In this document: one piece after another, positions 1-7,426 of the stretch | Layout: each line of letters opens with the position of its first letter | Numbering within the stretch: position 1 is the stretch's first letter | Source: Bdellovibrionales bacterium | GTDB lineage: Bacteria > Bdellovibrionota > Bdellovibrionia > Bdellovibrionales > JAKFYE01 | DNA length: 64,000 nucleotides | Direction of reading: 5' to 3' | Assembly (NCBI GenBank): GCA_021731045.1 | Contig: JAKFYE010000002.1 | Span: forward strand, 1 to 64,000 | The notes under the pieces: generated by a model | Seen by the model: only the letters and a program-made list of their open reading frames with translations | What the model was told of the DNA's origin: nothing | The model's database searches: none | Program-made: the position numbers and the translations under genes

Positions 1-8
1 GATTATTT

Positions 9-26
9 ACCTGTCGTGCGACAGGT
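9..26. repeat. Palindrome ACCTGTCG-TG-CGACAGGT, copy 1
   Basis: Two 8-base arms are perfect inverted complements around a 2-base centre. The flanks extend the symmetry imperfectly (ATTT on the left, GATT on the right). A second, longer copy lies at 126-151 and a degraded one at 4741-4764, so this is a dispersed site rather than a chance palindrome. It could be a protein-binding site or a small mobile hairpin; nothing in the sequence decides which. Confidence 0.7.
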
Positions 27-125
27 GATTTTTAGGTTGTAAAATTCTAGCGGCTTGGAAAATTCAGAAGAGTTGTCGTTGTAAGTGGAGACTCTTTTTT
101 AATTATATATTTTTTTATGATAGAT

Positions 126-151
126 ATTTACCTGTCGCACGACAGGTAAAT
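126..151. repeat. Palindrome, copy 2 (12-bp arms)
   Basis: The same core as at 9-26, with arms extended to 12 bases (ATTTACCTGTCG and its complement) around a CA centre and perfect over all 26 bases. The 8-base core is identical in both copies while the central dinucleotide is TG in one and CA in the other, which are complements of each other. An AT-rich run of about 100 bases separates the two copies. Confidence 0.75.
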
Positions 152-164
152 AATCTTTCCAATA

Positions 165-326
165 CCGAACTTCAAATCTCAACCAATCCCTTTCTAACCC
201 GTTGTCGCTAAAAACACGAAGCAGCTGATCTAAAAAATATTTAACGATAAACATCAGCGGCGGCTGTTGGGGCTCTAACGCCCCCTTGAAGCCGCTACGT
301 AAATTTCTGGCAAATATTTTTCAACG
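165..326 (+). repeat. Composite structured intergenic element, copy 1
   Basis: This stretch is homologous, in reverse orientation, to 61461-61630 and more weakly to 4765-4840. Its core is a 36-nt two-step hairpin at 260-295: outer stem GCGGC/GCCGC, spacer tgtt, inner stem GGGGC/GCCCC, loop tctaac, spacer cttgaa. The other copies keep the spacing, loop and spacers while stem bases change in pairs. AT-rich segments with AAATATTT on both sides of the hairpin also align. No ORF explains the conservation. It could be a structured RNA or a REP/MITE-like DNA element. Confidence 0.65.
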
Positions 327-376
327 CCTCGCAGTTGATCTGAGCCAAGCGGGCTCATACCGTTTGGCACTTAACC

Positions 377-415
377 GAACAGGCGTGCCCCTCTAATGGG
401 GCCATGAGCCTATTC
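377..415 (+). repeat. Two-step hairpin of the same shape, GAACAGGC type
   Basis: Outer arms GAACAGGC/GCCTATTC (7 of 8 pairs), spacer gtg, inner stem CCCC/GGGG, loop tctaat, spacer ccatga. The closest relative is 61353-61391, in the same orientation and with identical spacing, where one outer pair (A-T to T-A) and one inner pair (C-G to A-T) have changed together. The loop and overall plan resemble the hairpin at 260-295, so both probably belong to one superfamily. Confidence 0.65.
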
Positions 416-463
416 TCTCCGCGCCTGGAATGTAGAACTACATCATCCTGCTTGAGGGACTTT

Positions 464-1330
464 TTAGTGGGATTCTTCTTGAATGACTTCTTCAGTGTGG
501 AGCGTTTCGCCGTGACGGTAGCGGTCGACTAAATTTTTATCTTTGGTCGGAAACGAAAACATCACGTAGTGACTTTCAGAGGCGTTGTCTTCAAGGGTAA
601 CAGTGATGTAAGTGACTTCATTCTCTTGTTCATCTTCAAAGCTCTTGATAAAACTGACAAGAACGTTGCCTTGCGAATCCGTACTTCGCCAAATTTCATC
701 GGCAAACTCGACTGTCTCATCACGATACTTCAAGTAGCTTGAAAATTCTCCTTCGGGGATATCCGTCTCTGCCCTTACAGTTAACATCGCTTTATAGAGG
801 CCCACGGCCAGCTCGTCGCCCTCACTGAGAGCATCCCCCTGGCTATTATCCTCTTGGCTAAAGACTTTCTCTTGCGTTCGGTAGTCGTTTAAAAGTGTTT
901 CATCTTGAGTCGCGAAATGTAGAAAAATAAATGTGGGTACAGATTCATCAACATAAGAAACTGCGACGTAATAAAACTTTTTTCCGTCGGAATTAAAATG
1001 GCGAATGTACGTATAGATGTCGATATTTTCAAACTTACCGCGATTGATCCAAACCTCGTCAGGTTGTTCGAACAACGATGCCAAATGCTCTTCGTAATTT
1101 GGGATGTCTTGGTCTTGAATATCCTCAGGCGTGCGCAAAGCTTCATACTCTTCTTCAAGCGTCGCAATTTCAGCACCAAAATATTGGTACACGTCTTCTT
1201 CATTTTGAAAGATAAGGCCTTTGACTTTGTCGATGACAATGGGATCTGTCGAAACCGGAGTGTCTTGCGTTGTACCGTCTGCAGACGCCACTACGTTTTT
1301 TTTATCCTTTTTCTTTAAGGCTTTACCCAT
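464..1330 (-). CDS. Hypothetical protein with two related C-terminal repeats
   Basis: I do not recognise this protein with certainty. The 288-residue product has a lysine-rich start, an acidic middle and two similar units (around residues 90-155 and 205-275). Each unit runs W-I/R, a beta-rich YY.V or YITV segment, then FATQDETLL.DYR or FPTKDKNLVDRYR. This pattern recalls PBECR-type (phage Barnase-EndoU-ColicinE5/D-RelE-like) nuclease-fold domains, a tentative match. I chose the ATG at 1330 because it overlaps the upstream stop as TAATG with GGGAG about 10 bases ahead, indicating translational coupling; an in-frame start at 1354 is possible. It forms a two-gene unit with the barrel-like protein upstream. 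Confidence 0.75.
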   Translation of the reverse strand: MGKALKKKDKKNVVASADGTTQDTPVSTDPIVIDKVKGLIFQNEEDVYQYFGAEIATLEEEYEALRTPEDIQDQDIPNYEEHLASLFEQPDEVWINRGKFENIDIYTYIRHFNSDGKKFYYVAVSYVDESVPTFIFLHFATQDETLLNDYRTQEKVFSQEDNSQGDALSEGDELAVGLYKAMLTVRAETDIPEGEFSSYLKYRDETVEFADEIWRSTDSQGNVLVSFIKSFEDEQENEVTYITVTLEDNASESHYVMFSFPTKDKNLVDRYRHGETLHTEEVIQEESH

Positions 1331-2181
1331 TAAAAGTTCGCTCCCAGTCCCCAAGCCAAAGAGGCTCCTGAAGTTTGCGGATAGTAAATTTCTCCAAATG
1401 CGAGGTCGGTCTCCATCGGTGTTCCGGTTTGTAAAATTGGAAACACAATACTCGTCGAAAAATCAAGTCCGTCAAGAATTCGAAAGGCTAATCCCGGTGC
1501 AAACGAAGCCCAATCCACACCTTTCCCAATTTCTTTTTTTTCAATTTGGGTCGCGCTCACACGGTACCACTGCATCACACCTTGCGCCGTAATCGTCTCG
1601 GTCAGAGCGTAGCGAACAGCCATTTTATAATCAATGATATCGCCGATATCGTAGTCTGGATCTTCTTCTAAAATGCGTGCTTGATACCCGGCTCCGATCG
1701 TCGTGCTAATTTTACCATGGGAGTAATCCGCATCTAAACCCATTCGATAGGTGTCGTGATGTGATGCTATAACATGATTATTTCCACGTAGTCCTAAGCG
1801 CGCCGAAACCGGAATCCAAAACGAAAACTCTGGGGTCATTTGCCATACATTGAATCGTGACTTAAACTGTGGGTTGCCGAGTTCCTCTGTTTGAATGCCG
1901 GTATTCTTTCCCATAATGTAAGGTACATCTAAACCTAGGGCGTATTCACTTCGTTGACTTAAATTAACCGAAGCGGTGTACATTCTTCCGCTCAAGTTGT
2001 ATGCGACGTTATGAAATTCAGTCGACGTCGCACCAAACGCTGCTTTCGGCGATTGAGCTGGTTGAGAGTTTTCCTCGAGATTTGCGACTATATCGTCGTA
2101 GCTATATTCTTGAGCAATACTAGACAAAGGGACTAACAACACTCCCAAAATCAAAATGTAAACTCTGTTTTTTACAGACAT
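1330..2181 (-). CDS. Exported protein, probable outer-membrane beta-barrel
   Basis: The 283-residue protein starts with a signal peptide (MSVKNRVYILILGVLLVPLS, cleavage expected near SIAQ). The rest is rich in short alternating aromatic and polar strands and ends in Gly-Ala-Asn-Phe. A C-terminal phenylalanine is the usual recognition signal for the BAM complex. AGGAG lies 8 bases before the ATG. No family could be named. Its stop codon overlaps the start of the downstream gene, so the two are probably made together. The promoter should lie between 2182 and 2337, shared with the divergent gene at 2338. Confidence 0.75.
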   Translation of the reverse strand: MSVKNRVYILILGVLLVPLSSIAQEYSYDDIVANLEENSQPAQSPKAAFGATSTEFHNVAYNLSGRMYTASVNLSQRSEYALGLDVPYIMGKNTGIQTEELGNPQFKSRFNVWQMTPEFSFWIPVSARLGLRGNNHVIASHHDTYRMGLDADYSHGKISTTIGAGYQARILEEDPDYDIGDIIDYKMAVRYALTETITAQGVMQWYRVSATQIEKKEIGKGVDWASFAPGLAFRILDGLDFSTSIVFPILQTGTPMETDLAFGEIYYPQTSGASLAWGLGANF

Positions 2182-2287
2182 GACTTAGACTCCTCTCTTA
2201 AGAATAGAGAGAGCGACCAGTTATGTCAAATTTCTCGAATATTCATCTTGCTTCATTGGACCATTTGCTCGGACAATTAAACTAACG

Positions 2288-2307
2288 CAATTCAAATATT
2301 TGAATTG
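2288..2307. promoter_or_regulatory. 20-bp perfect palindrome in a divergent promoter region
   Basis: CAATTCAAATATTTGAATTG is perfectly self-complementary over 20 bases. It lies between the divergent genes starting at 2181 and 2338, 30 bases before the second start codon. Size and position suit an operator for a dimeric regulator, but no matching regulator is encoded next to it. Confidence 0.45.
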
Positions 2308-2337
2308 GCGCTTTGGAAAAGCAGGGAGGCTTACCCA

Positions 2338-2670
2338 ATGAACACTATCGACAAAGCTGCCGTCGGCAAAGAAAATTTGCGTCAATTGGAATACCTTTTT
2401 GCGCAATCTGTTCAAGGTGTACACTTACTTTTTGATAACGCCTCCCTAGCAAAAATTTTAAGCAAACCCAGCGAAGAGCTAGACGTATTTAGCTTCGAGA
2501 ATCTTGATCGTGTACAAAATCTTTTTATGGATTTTATCAACCGCGAAACCCTCGAAGAAAAACAAGCGTTCTTAGATTCCTTGAGTTCAGAAACGTATGA
2601 GCTTCTTGTTCGAACTTATTTTAACATCGTCGAAAATGCGGTGTTAGAAGCCACAGATTTAAAACACTAA
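2338..2670 (+). CDS. Small helical hypothetical protein
   Basis: Product of 110 residues, probably cytoplasmic (no signal peptide or membrane segment) and almost entirely predicted helix, with heptad-like leucines. The ATG at 2338 follows GGGAGG at a spacing of 8; an upstream in-frame start at 2305 would lie inside the 20-bp palindrome and lacks a ribosome site. It is divergent from the barrel-like gene and lies 31 bases before the next small exported protein. No known family was recognised. Confidence 0.7.
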   Translation: MNTIDKAAVGKENLRQLEYLFAQSVQGVHLLFDNASLAKILSKPSEELDVFSFENLDRVQNLFMDFINRETLEEKQAFLDSLSSETYELLVRTYFNIVENAVLEATDLKH

Positions 2671-2701
2671 ACCAAGCTTAGATTTTATCCGATAAACCTT
2701 C

Positions 2702-3001
2702 ATGTCGAGATGGTGGATAGGTCTTGTTTTTTTATTTGCAGTAACGGCGCAAGCCGAGTACCGCGTCTTTCGTCTGGTTATTACGGATAGCGCAAGTGGA
2801 ACGCAACGTGAAGTTCTCAGTACTTTAGACCCGTTTCAATATATTGGTTATCACCCACTCAAACTCACCGAAGGTATCAATTATACCGATACTTGGCGCT
2901 GCTTTGAAGACAACAGTGGATTTGAATCTTACTGTCCTAGTCCTAGGACGAAAAAAAACGAAGAATCAACGTCTCTCTCCTCGGAAACTCCTAAATCCTG
3001 A
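2702..3001 (+). CDS. Small exported protein
   Basis: A 99-residue protein with a classical signal peptide (MSRWWIGLVFLFAVTAQA, cleavage after AQA) followed by a short beta-rich segment and a hydrophilic Ser/Thr/Lys tail. Two cysteines near the end of the folded part could form a disulfide. The ribosome site is weak. It lies 31 bases after the preceding gene and 35 bases before the coiled-coil gene, so the three may be cotranscribed. No family recognised. Confidence 0.65.
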   Translation: MSRWWIGLVFLFAVTAQAEYRVFRLVITDSASGTQREVLSTLDPFQYIGYHPLKLTEGINYTDTWRCFEDNSGFESYCPSPRTKKNEESTSLSSETPKS

Positions 3002-3036
3002 TAAACTAAATATGTAATCTTGAGTTAACTCCTAGG

Positions 3037-4584
3037 ATGGGGGTCGTTCCGTTGGTTGATAAAGTCACTTCAGCTGATCAGCAATACGTCGCCGAAATGC
3101 GCGCGCAGTACGATAAGCGACGTAAAGATATTGCCGCGAACGAAGAAGCAAAAATTCAGAACCTTCAAAATAATTATGAAAAAAAACGAGAACAAATCCA
3201 AGAAACCGGCGAAAAATCTATCGCGCAAACTCGCAAAAACACAGTACAAACTATTGAGTCCGCCGAACAACAAGCACAAATTCAAACTGAAAATCGCCGC
3301 GCAGCACTCGGACAGCAGACTGAAAATTTAAAAGACTACGAAAAGCAACAACAAGCATACGTAGAACAAGCTAAAAGTCATCACACGGAATTATCTAAGC
3401 AGCAGATAGCAGAGTCAAAAGAGCGCCTCGCCGCCCTTAAGAATCAAAAAAATAGCGAGTACGAGCAAACCACTAAGGATTATACCGAGCGCATTGCAGG
3501 AGTTCAAAAAGAGGCGAATAAATCTTTAAACGAAATTCAGCAAAAAACAGTCGAGAAGAAATCACAATTGAAAGCCCAAAGTAACGAAGAAATTCGTAAA
3601 ACAAGCGAGCTCACTCAAAAACAATTGAATGAGCAAAAGAACTACAACAAAAAAGTTATCGAAGCTGAACGAGAAAACGTAACAAACCGTATAAAGGATA
3701 TGCACCAGACCAGCAGCAAACGCGAAGAAGACTTTATGAAAGAGCGCACACAAGCACAGCAAAATGTGGATCAAAAATATCAGGCTCAAAAATCTAAAAT
3801 CCAAATGCAAAAAGAAAATGAAATTACCGAACTAAAAAAGAATTATTCAAAAGAATCCGAACAAGAACGACTTCGCTCAAACACACAACTCACCAAACAA
3901 AGAGAACTCTACGCTAAGGAATCTGAAAAATTCGAGAATCAGGGCGAGCACGCCGTGCAGGAGCAAAAAGCAGAGAACGATCAGGTCCTCAATAAGCAAA
4001 AAGAAGAATACAAAAAAGAAATGCATATTATAGAAGCTCAACATTTCGGCAAGAAAAAAGAAATGCTTAATAATTATAAGTCCGAATTGAGTCGCGATGA
4101 GCAGCTTTATCAAAAAGGTCTATCTCAACAAAAATCTGATTTTGACAAAACCTACCAAATAAACAAACGACTCAATGAAGATACGATTGCCAATCAACAA
4201 GCCAACTTTGTTCGTTATTTGCAAAACCAGAAAAAAGAAATGGTGGAAGAAGCCAAAGTTTATGGCGACGTTAAAGAGGACCCTTTTTATAAAATTCACG
4301 ATTTCAAATCTAGAGTTCGCGAAACCTCAGATTCCTATATTTTTGAAAGTCGTATTCCTGAACATGAGCGCGCCAATATCGATGTGAGAGTTAAAAAAGA
4401 CAAAGTGATTTTAACCGGCAATCGATCCTTCCAAGAAAAGATGGAACAAGAAGATAAATCGATTTCAACGTCTAAGTACCAAACGTTCCAAGAAGAATTC
4501 CCGCTTAAGTATCAAGTTCAAGAAAAGAACATTTCTGAGCAATATGAAGACGGCACTCTACGAATCACGATTCCGAAAGTTTAG
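3037..4584 (+). CDS. Long coiled coil with C-terminal Hsp20/alpha-crystallin-like domain
   Basis: The 515-residue product has about 400 residues of uninterrupted charged coiled coil, extremely rich in Gln, Lys and Glu. The last 90 residues (about 425-515) form a beta-rich domain. Its pattern (SYIFESRIPEHERANIDVRV, then DKVILTG, F.EEFPL, and a final DGTLRITIPKV) is that of a small heat-shock protein alpha-crystallin domain. Small heat-shock proteins normally carry only a short N-terminal arm. No signal peptide is present. A scaffold or holdase that self-assembles through the coiled coil is a reasonable inference. The start has only a weak ribosome site (CCTAGG). Glutamine-rich codon runs make coding certain. 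Confidence 0.8.
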   Translation: MGVVPLVDKVTSADQQYVAEMRAQYDKRRKDIAANEEAKIQNLQNNYEKKREQIQETGEKSIAQTRKNTVQTIESAEQQAQIQTENRRAALGQQTENLKDYEKQQQAYVEQAKSHHTELSKQQIAESKERLAALKNQKNSEYEQTTKDYTERIAGVQKEANKSLNEIQQKTVEKKSQLKAQSNEEIRKTSELTQKQLNEQKNYNKKVIEAERENVTNRIKDMHQTSSKREEDFMKERTQAQQNVDQKYQAQKSKIQMQKENEITELKKNYSKESEQERLRSNTQLTKQRELYAKESEKFENQGEHAVQEQKAENDQVLNKQKEEYKKEMHIIEAQHFGKKKEMLNNYKSELSRDEQLYQKGLSQQKSDFDKTYQINKRLNEDTIANQQANFVRYLQNQKKEMVEEAKVYGDVKEDPFYKIHDFKSRVRETSDSYIFESRIPEHERANIDVRVKKDKVILTGNRSFQEKMEQEDKSISTSKYQTFQEEFPLKYQVQEKNISEQYEDGTLRITIPKV

Positions 4585-4641
4585 GTTTTTAGAATTTTCC
4601 CACGACAGCGAGAAAATACTTTGCCGCTCTAATTCACGTGA

Positions 4642-4677
4642 GCGGCTTCAAGGAGACATTAAAGCTCCAACACCCGT
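4642..4677 (-). repeat. Degraded 36-nt hairpin unit
   Basis: Read on the reverse strand this has exactly the same segment lengths as the hairpin at 260-295 and keeps the joining segments (TTCAAG and AACA on the plus strand). The outer stem still makes 4 of 5 pairs, counting a G-T, but the inner stem is mostly broken. This looks like a decayed family member. Confidence 0.5.
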
Positions 4678-4740
4678 TCCTGGAAGTTCGAGGTCCAATA
4701 TTTAGGTCAATATATATACATTATCTTCTATCCCGCAAAG

Positions 4741-4764
4741 TTACCCGTCGCACGACAGACAAAC
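4741..4764. repeat. Degraded copy of the ACCTGTCG palindrome
   Basis: TTACCCGTCGCACGACAG followed by ACAAAC matches the 126-151 palindrome with a few substitutions that spoil the outer symmetry. It again sits upstream of a 36-nt hairpin (4805-4840), the same relative order as at the start of the window. Confidence 0.5.
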
Positions 4765-4840
4765 ATCAATCCTCATAAAAAATATTTTACTTAAAATCCA
4801 AACGGCGTCTGGTGGGCCTCCAATGGCCTCTTGAAGTCGC
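4765..4840 (+). repeat. Composite structured element, copy 2 (shorter)
   Basis: An AT-rich flank containing AAAAAATATTTTAC (4777-4790) leads into a 36-nt hairpin at 4805-4840. The outer stem is GCGTC/GTCGC with one T-T mismatch, the spacer tggt, the inner stem GGGCC/GGCCT with a wobble pair, the loop tccaat and the spacer cttgaa. Relative to copy 1, one inner pair has changed from G-C to C-G on both sides. Confidence 0.55.
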
Positions 4841-5163
4841 GACATCAAACCTAATTAAAAGTTTAAAGCCTGCCTCCGTCCCCCGATTTGAGGTCGTTTT
4901 AAGACAGATTTGGGGCTCGGGTCTGTCTCAATTTTAGACACGTTTAAAAGTTCAATTATTTTGAGGACTTGGCTATGGTTTATTAAAAATATAAGCGACA
5001 ATCCTGCCCCTGCCAAAAAGCGGAAGTCATCTGCACGAGATCCTACGTATTTTTAGACCTTAAAAAATATAATAAATTCAAGTACTTGAGATTTTTTCGT
5101 CGACTTTGTAGTCGGCCCTAAGTTTGCGTTATAGGCCCATGAGAGAACTGTGGAGACGGAAAC

Positions 5164-5775
5164 GTGAAGAGACGAATTGCCCTTATATTGATTAGCATTA
5201 TGACTTTGGCGAGTTGCGGACGCAAACTCGAGCCAGAGGAGAGCTGCAATTTCGTTCAAAATAGCCAAATGCAACGCGTGTCTTGGAAGGGGCAGTTCCC
5301 GATTGAAATCTATATTCATGAGTCCGTCCCTGAGTCTTACTTCAACGCTATAAAGAGCGCGATGGCCCAGTGGGAATACAAACTGAACCGCCCTCTTTTT
5401 AAAATCGTTGGCGTATTGAATGGTCCCAATGACGGGGGACTAAAAGACGGCCGCTCCGTCATATATTATATGACGGAATGGGAAAAAGAGCAGCCGCGCG
5501 AACAAGCCCGCACCACAATACATTGGCTCGGCGATATGATTACTGAAGCAGACATGAAAATCGACGCCTCTAATTTTAAGTTTTTTAGTGGAGATGAACC
5601 CGAGAATAGCAAAGTGGATATGGAAAGCCTGATCGTTCATGAATTAGGTCACGTATTAGGACTTCAACACAATGATGAAGCACCAAGTGTCATGGCGACG
5701 ACTTTAGCAAATGCTATGATTCGCAGAACTCCGAAAGCGGCGGATGTCGCCTCGGTTCAATGCGAATATAACTAG
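5164..5775 (+). CDS. Matrixin-like zinc metalloprotease lipoprotein
   Basis: The 203-residue protein has a lipoprotein signal (MKRRIALILISIMTLASC, lipobox L-A-S-C) and so is expected on the periplasmic face of a membrane. The C-terminal half carries HELGHVLGLQH, the HExxHxxGxxH zinc motif of metzincins. A methionine (SVMATTL) 9 residues later is the Met-turn. This is the layout of small bacterial matrixin (M10A-like) proteases. The start is GTG at 5164 with GGAG upstream. A strong hairpin follows the stop, so it is probably transcribed alone. The substrate is unknown; extracellular or prey-protein digestion would be a guess. Confidence 0.88.
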   Translation: MKRRIALILISIMTLASCGRKLEPEESCNFVQNSQMQRVSWKGQFPIEIYIHESVPESYFNAIKSAMAQWEYKLNRPLFKIVGVLNGPNDGGLKDGRSVIYYMTEWEKEQPREQARTTIHWLGDMITEADMKIDASNFKFFSGDEPENSKVDMESLIVHELGHVLGLQHNDEAPSVMATTLANAMIRRTPKAADVASVQCEYN

Positions 5776-5784
5776 GAGCCGCAG

Positions 5785-5810
5785 TCTAGTTCCAATGTGG
5801 AACTAGATTT
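5785..5810 (+). terminator. Intrinsic terminator after the metalloprotease
   Basis: TCTAGTTCC and GGAACTAGA pair over 9 bases around a 5-base loop and are followed by TTTAT. It begins 10 bases after the stop codon at 5775. The U-run is short, so termination may be partial. Confidence 0.6.
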
Positions 5811-5892
5811 ATGAAGAAATTGTAAGAATATTTAAGTTGTTAGTATGAGTGGAAGTTGAATAGCATAATTTGAGAGTTACGAGGAGAGTAGT

Positions 5893-6129
5893 ATGTTTTC
5901 AAATGTAAATGATCAAAAAAAATTAGTCGATTCTCAAGAGATTATCAAACGCATTTCTACAAAAGTGTTTGGTCATTTTTCTGAGCTGACATCAGAAGAC
6001 ACTCACTCAAAAATTATGATGGATGACTCTTTGTCAGAATTAAAATCCAACATCGCCGAACTCGAAGACGTTTCAAATCGTCTCCGCTTTATGATGCGCG
6101 AAGTTTCCTACCTAATTCGCAAAAACTAG
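5893..6129 (+). CDS. Small helical hypothetical protein
   Basis: A 78-residue, probably cytoplasmic protein with GAGGAG before the ATG. Residues 40-75 form a likely coiled coil (SELKSNIAELEDVSNRLRFM). It stands alone between two terminators, so it probably has its own promoter in 5811-5892, where weak matches (TTGTTA and CATAAT) occur at non-ideal spacing. No family recognised. Confidence 0.7.
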   Translation: MFSNVNDQKKLVDSQEIIKRISTKVFGHFSELTSEDTHSKIMMDDSLSELKSNIAELEDVSNRLRFMMREVSYLIRKN

Positions 6130-6167
6130 TTTCCTCTCGGCAAATACCAGTCAATCAAACACATTCT

Positions 6168-6230
6168 AAAAAGGTGCCTACCACCTTTTGTGGATTCGCT
6201 GCATCCACAAAAGGTGGTAGGCACCTTTTT
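6168..6230. terminator. Very long bidirectional hairpin terminator
   Basis: Two 28-base arms (6168-6195 and 6203-6230) pair perfectly around a 7-base loop. The ends are A-rich and T-rich so that U-tracts form on both strands. It separates the convergent genes ending at 6129 (plus) and 6245 (minus). A 28-bp perfect stem is far longer than termination needs; compare the hairpin at 30220-30288. Confidence 0.85.
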
Positions 6231-6244
6231 TTCGGAGTCAGTTC

Positions 6245-7426
6245 TTAGTAAAGGGCGTTAAATGTTTCGGCGGACATTTTGACGGACGTGAGAATCGGAT
6301 AATAGTAAATTCCTGTCGCGATAAAAATAAGACTTAAAATGATCATCGCTCTGTTTTTTTGCAAGACTGAGTATTTTGAAAAAATGAGTTCGCAACTTTT
6401 CGCGGTAAAAACGGCAAGAAAAACGGCCGTCAGAAAAAAGTAGTAGAGATATAAATTGCTTCTGGGGATGATCGCCCAAATCAAATAATAAAATGACGTT
6501 ACCGCCGCAAGATAGAGCCAGACGCGATCTCGCCGTTTTGCACTAATGTAAACAATAAACGCAAAACTTAAATACCCAACGAGCTGATACAAAATATTTT
6601 GCGCGAGAACGGTAGGCGTGACGAACTCTGCTGGGCTTTGCAAATTTAACGAAAATTTTTGAAAGTAAAATGGCCACTCACTCCAGTGCACGTAAGCCGA
6701 GTTTTGAGCTCGCGCAATCGTGTGTGTTTGCCACATCGCGAACTGCAAACCCGGCCAATCTTTAAAAGCGAATCCCGGTAAGCCCGAAAAAAATTGCGCG
6801 ATATACGTAAAAGTATAAATGGCGAAGACTGCCGCACTCCCCTTTAGAATTTGTAAGGCTCGAAATAAAAAAGGTCTCGTAGAAAAAATTAAAACAAAAA
6901 GCCCCACGATAAAAAGGGCAAATGCGGCCTGCCACTTAATGGCAACGGCGACTCCTAAAAAAGCGAACGTCAGCCAAAGATTTTTTTGTACACTTTGATT
7001 TTTTATCCATCTCACAAAGTAAAACGAAGCCCAAACCGTCGGCGCTAAATGAAAAATTTCGAGCATGGCCATTCGAGAAAAAACCAAAAGCCAATTCGAC
7101 GACAATAATAAAATCACTCCAAACCAACGCCAACGATTTTCATTCAGGATTTCTGAGAATAAAAACCAAAAGCCCAGTACCGTTAGTGCCCCAAATACGC
7201 ACGACATCACTCGCCAACCAAACACATTGTCTCCGAAGATCAAACTCCCGAGTACCATTATGTATTTACCTAATGGCGGATGTTCATAATTCTGTGGAAA
7301 ACCGGTATTTAAAGTATCGTGAATCGCCGGAACGTAATGTTGCTCATCAAAGTAGGCATGATCCATTCGCGAAATTCCGAATAGAAAAAATCCAAAACTC
7401 AAAATAAAAACAAATAACCCACGCAT
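6245..7426 (-). CDS. PMT/GT39-like membrane glycosyltransferase
   Basis: The 393-residue inner-membrane protein has about 9-10 hydrophobic segments. Its first periplasmic loop carries DHAYFDEQHY, and EHPPLGKYIM follows about 20 residues later. The acidic pair plus HPPLGK is the signature of the dolichyl-phosphate-mannose protein mannosyltransferase/ArnT superfamily, which transfers sugars from polyprenyl-phosphate donors in the periplasm. The acceptor (protein or lipid) cannot be read from sequence. It is shorter than typical PMTs (over 500 residues) and has no soluble C-terminal domain. TTTTAGG precedes the ATG. It is transcribed alone, ending at the shared terminator. Confidence 0.82.
   Translation of the reverse strand: MRGLFVFILSFGFFLFGISRMDHAYFDEQHYVPAIHDTLNTGFPQNYEHPPLGKYIMVLGSLIFGDNVFGWRVMSCVFGALTVLGFWFLFSEILNENRWRWFGVILLLSSNWLLVFSRMAMLEIFHLAPTVWASFYFVRWIKNQSVQKNLWLTFAFLGVAVAIKWQAAFALFIVGLFVLIFSTRPFLFRALQILKGSAAVFAIYTFTYIAQFFSGLPGFAFKDWPGLQFAMWQTHTIARAQNSAYVHWSEWPFYFQKFSLNLQSPAEFVTPTVLAQNILYQLVGYLSFAFIVYISAKRRDRVWLYLAAVTSFYYLIWAIIPRSNLYLYYFFLTAVFLAVFTAKSCELIFSKYSVLQKNRAMIILSLIFIATGIYYYPILTSVKMSAETFNALY

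Larger units (their letters stand above)
4585..5163. other. Gene-free interval with degraded repeat elements
   Basis: Besides the repeats listed separately (4642-4677, 4741-4764, 4805-4840) the interval holds a GCCGCT/AGCGGC stem at 4623-4646. Near 4897-4924 an AGACAGA/TCTGTCT stem has about 14 bases of loop. Neither has a convincing U-tract for termination. The last 120 bases are AT-rich and should contain the promoter of the protease gene at 5164, but no clear -35/-10 pair stands out. No ORF of protein-like composition was found. Confidence 0.5.

Noticed and set aside
260-295. Resemblance of the hairpins to integron attC sites (TTCAAG and GTTRR segments)
   Set aside because: The order of the GTT and AAC core-like motifs is opposite to attC and there are no gene cassettes or integrase in the window.
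1221-1592. 123-codon ORF on the plus strand
   Set aside because: Antisense to two well-supported minus-strand genes, with no ribosome site.
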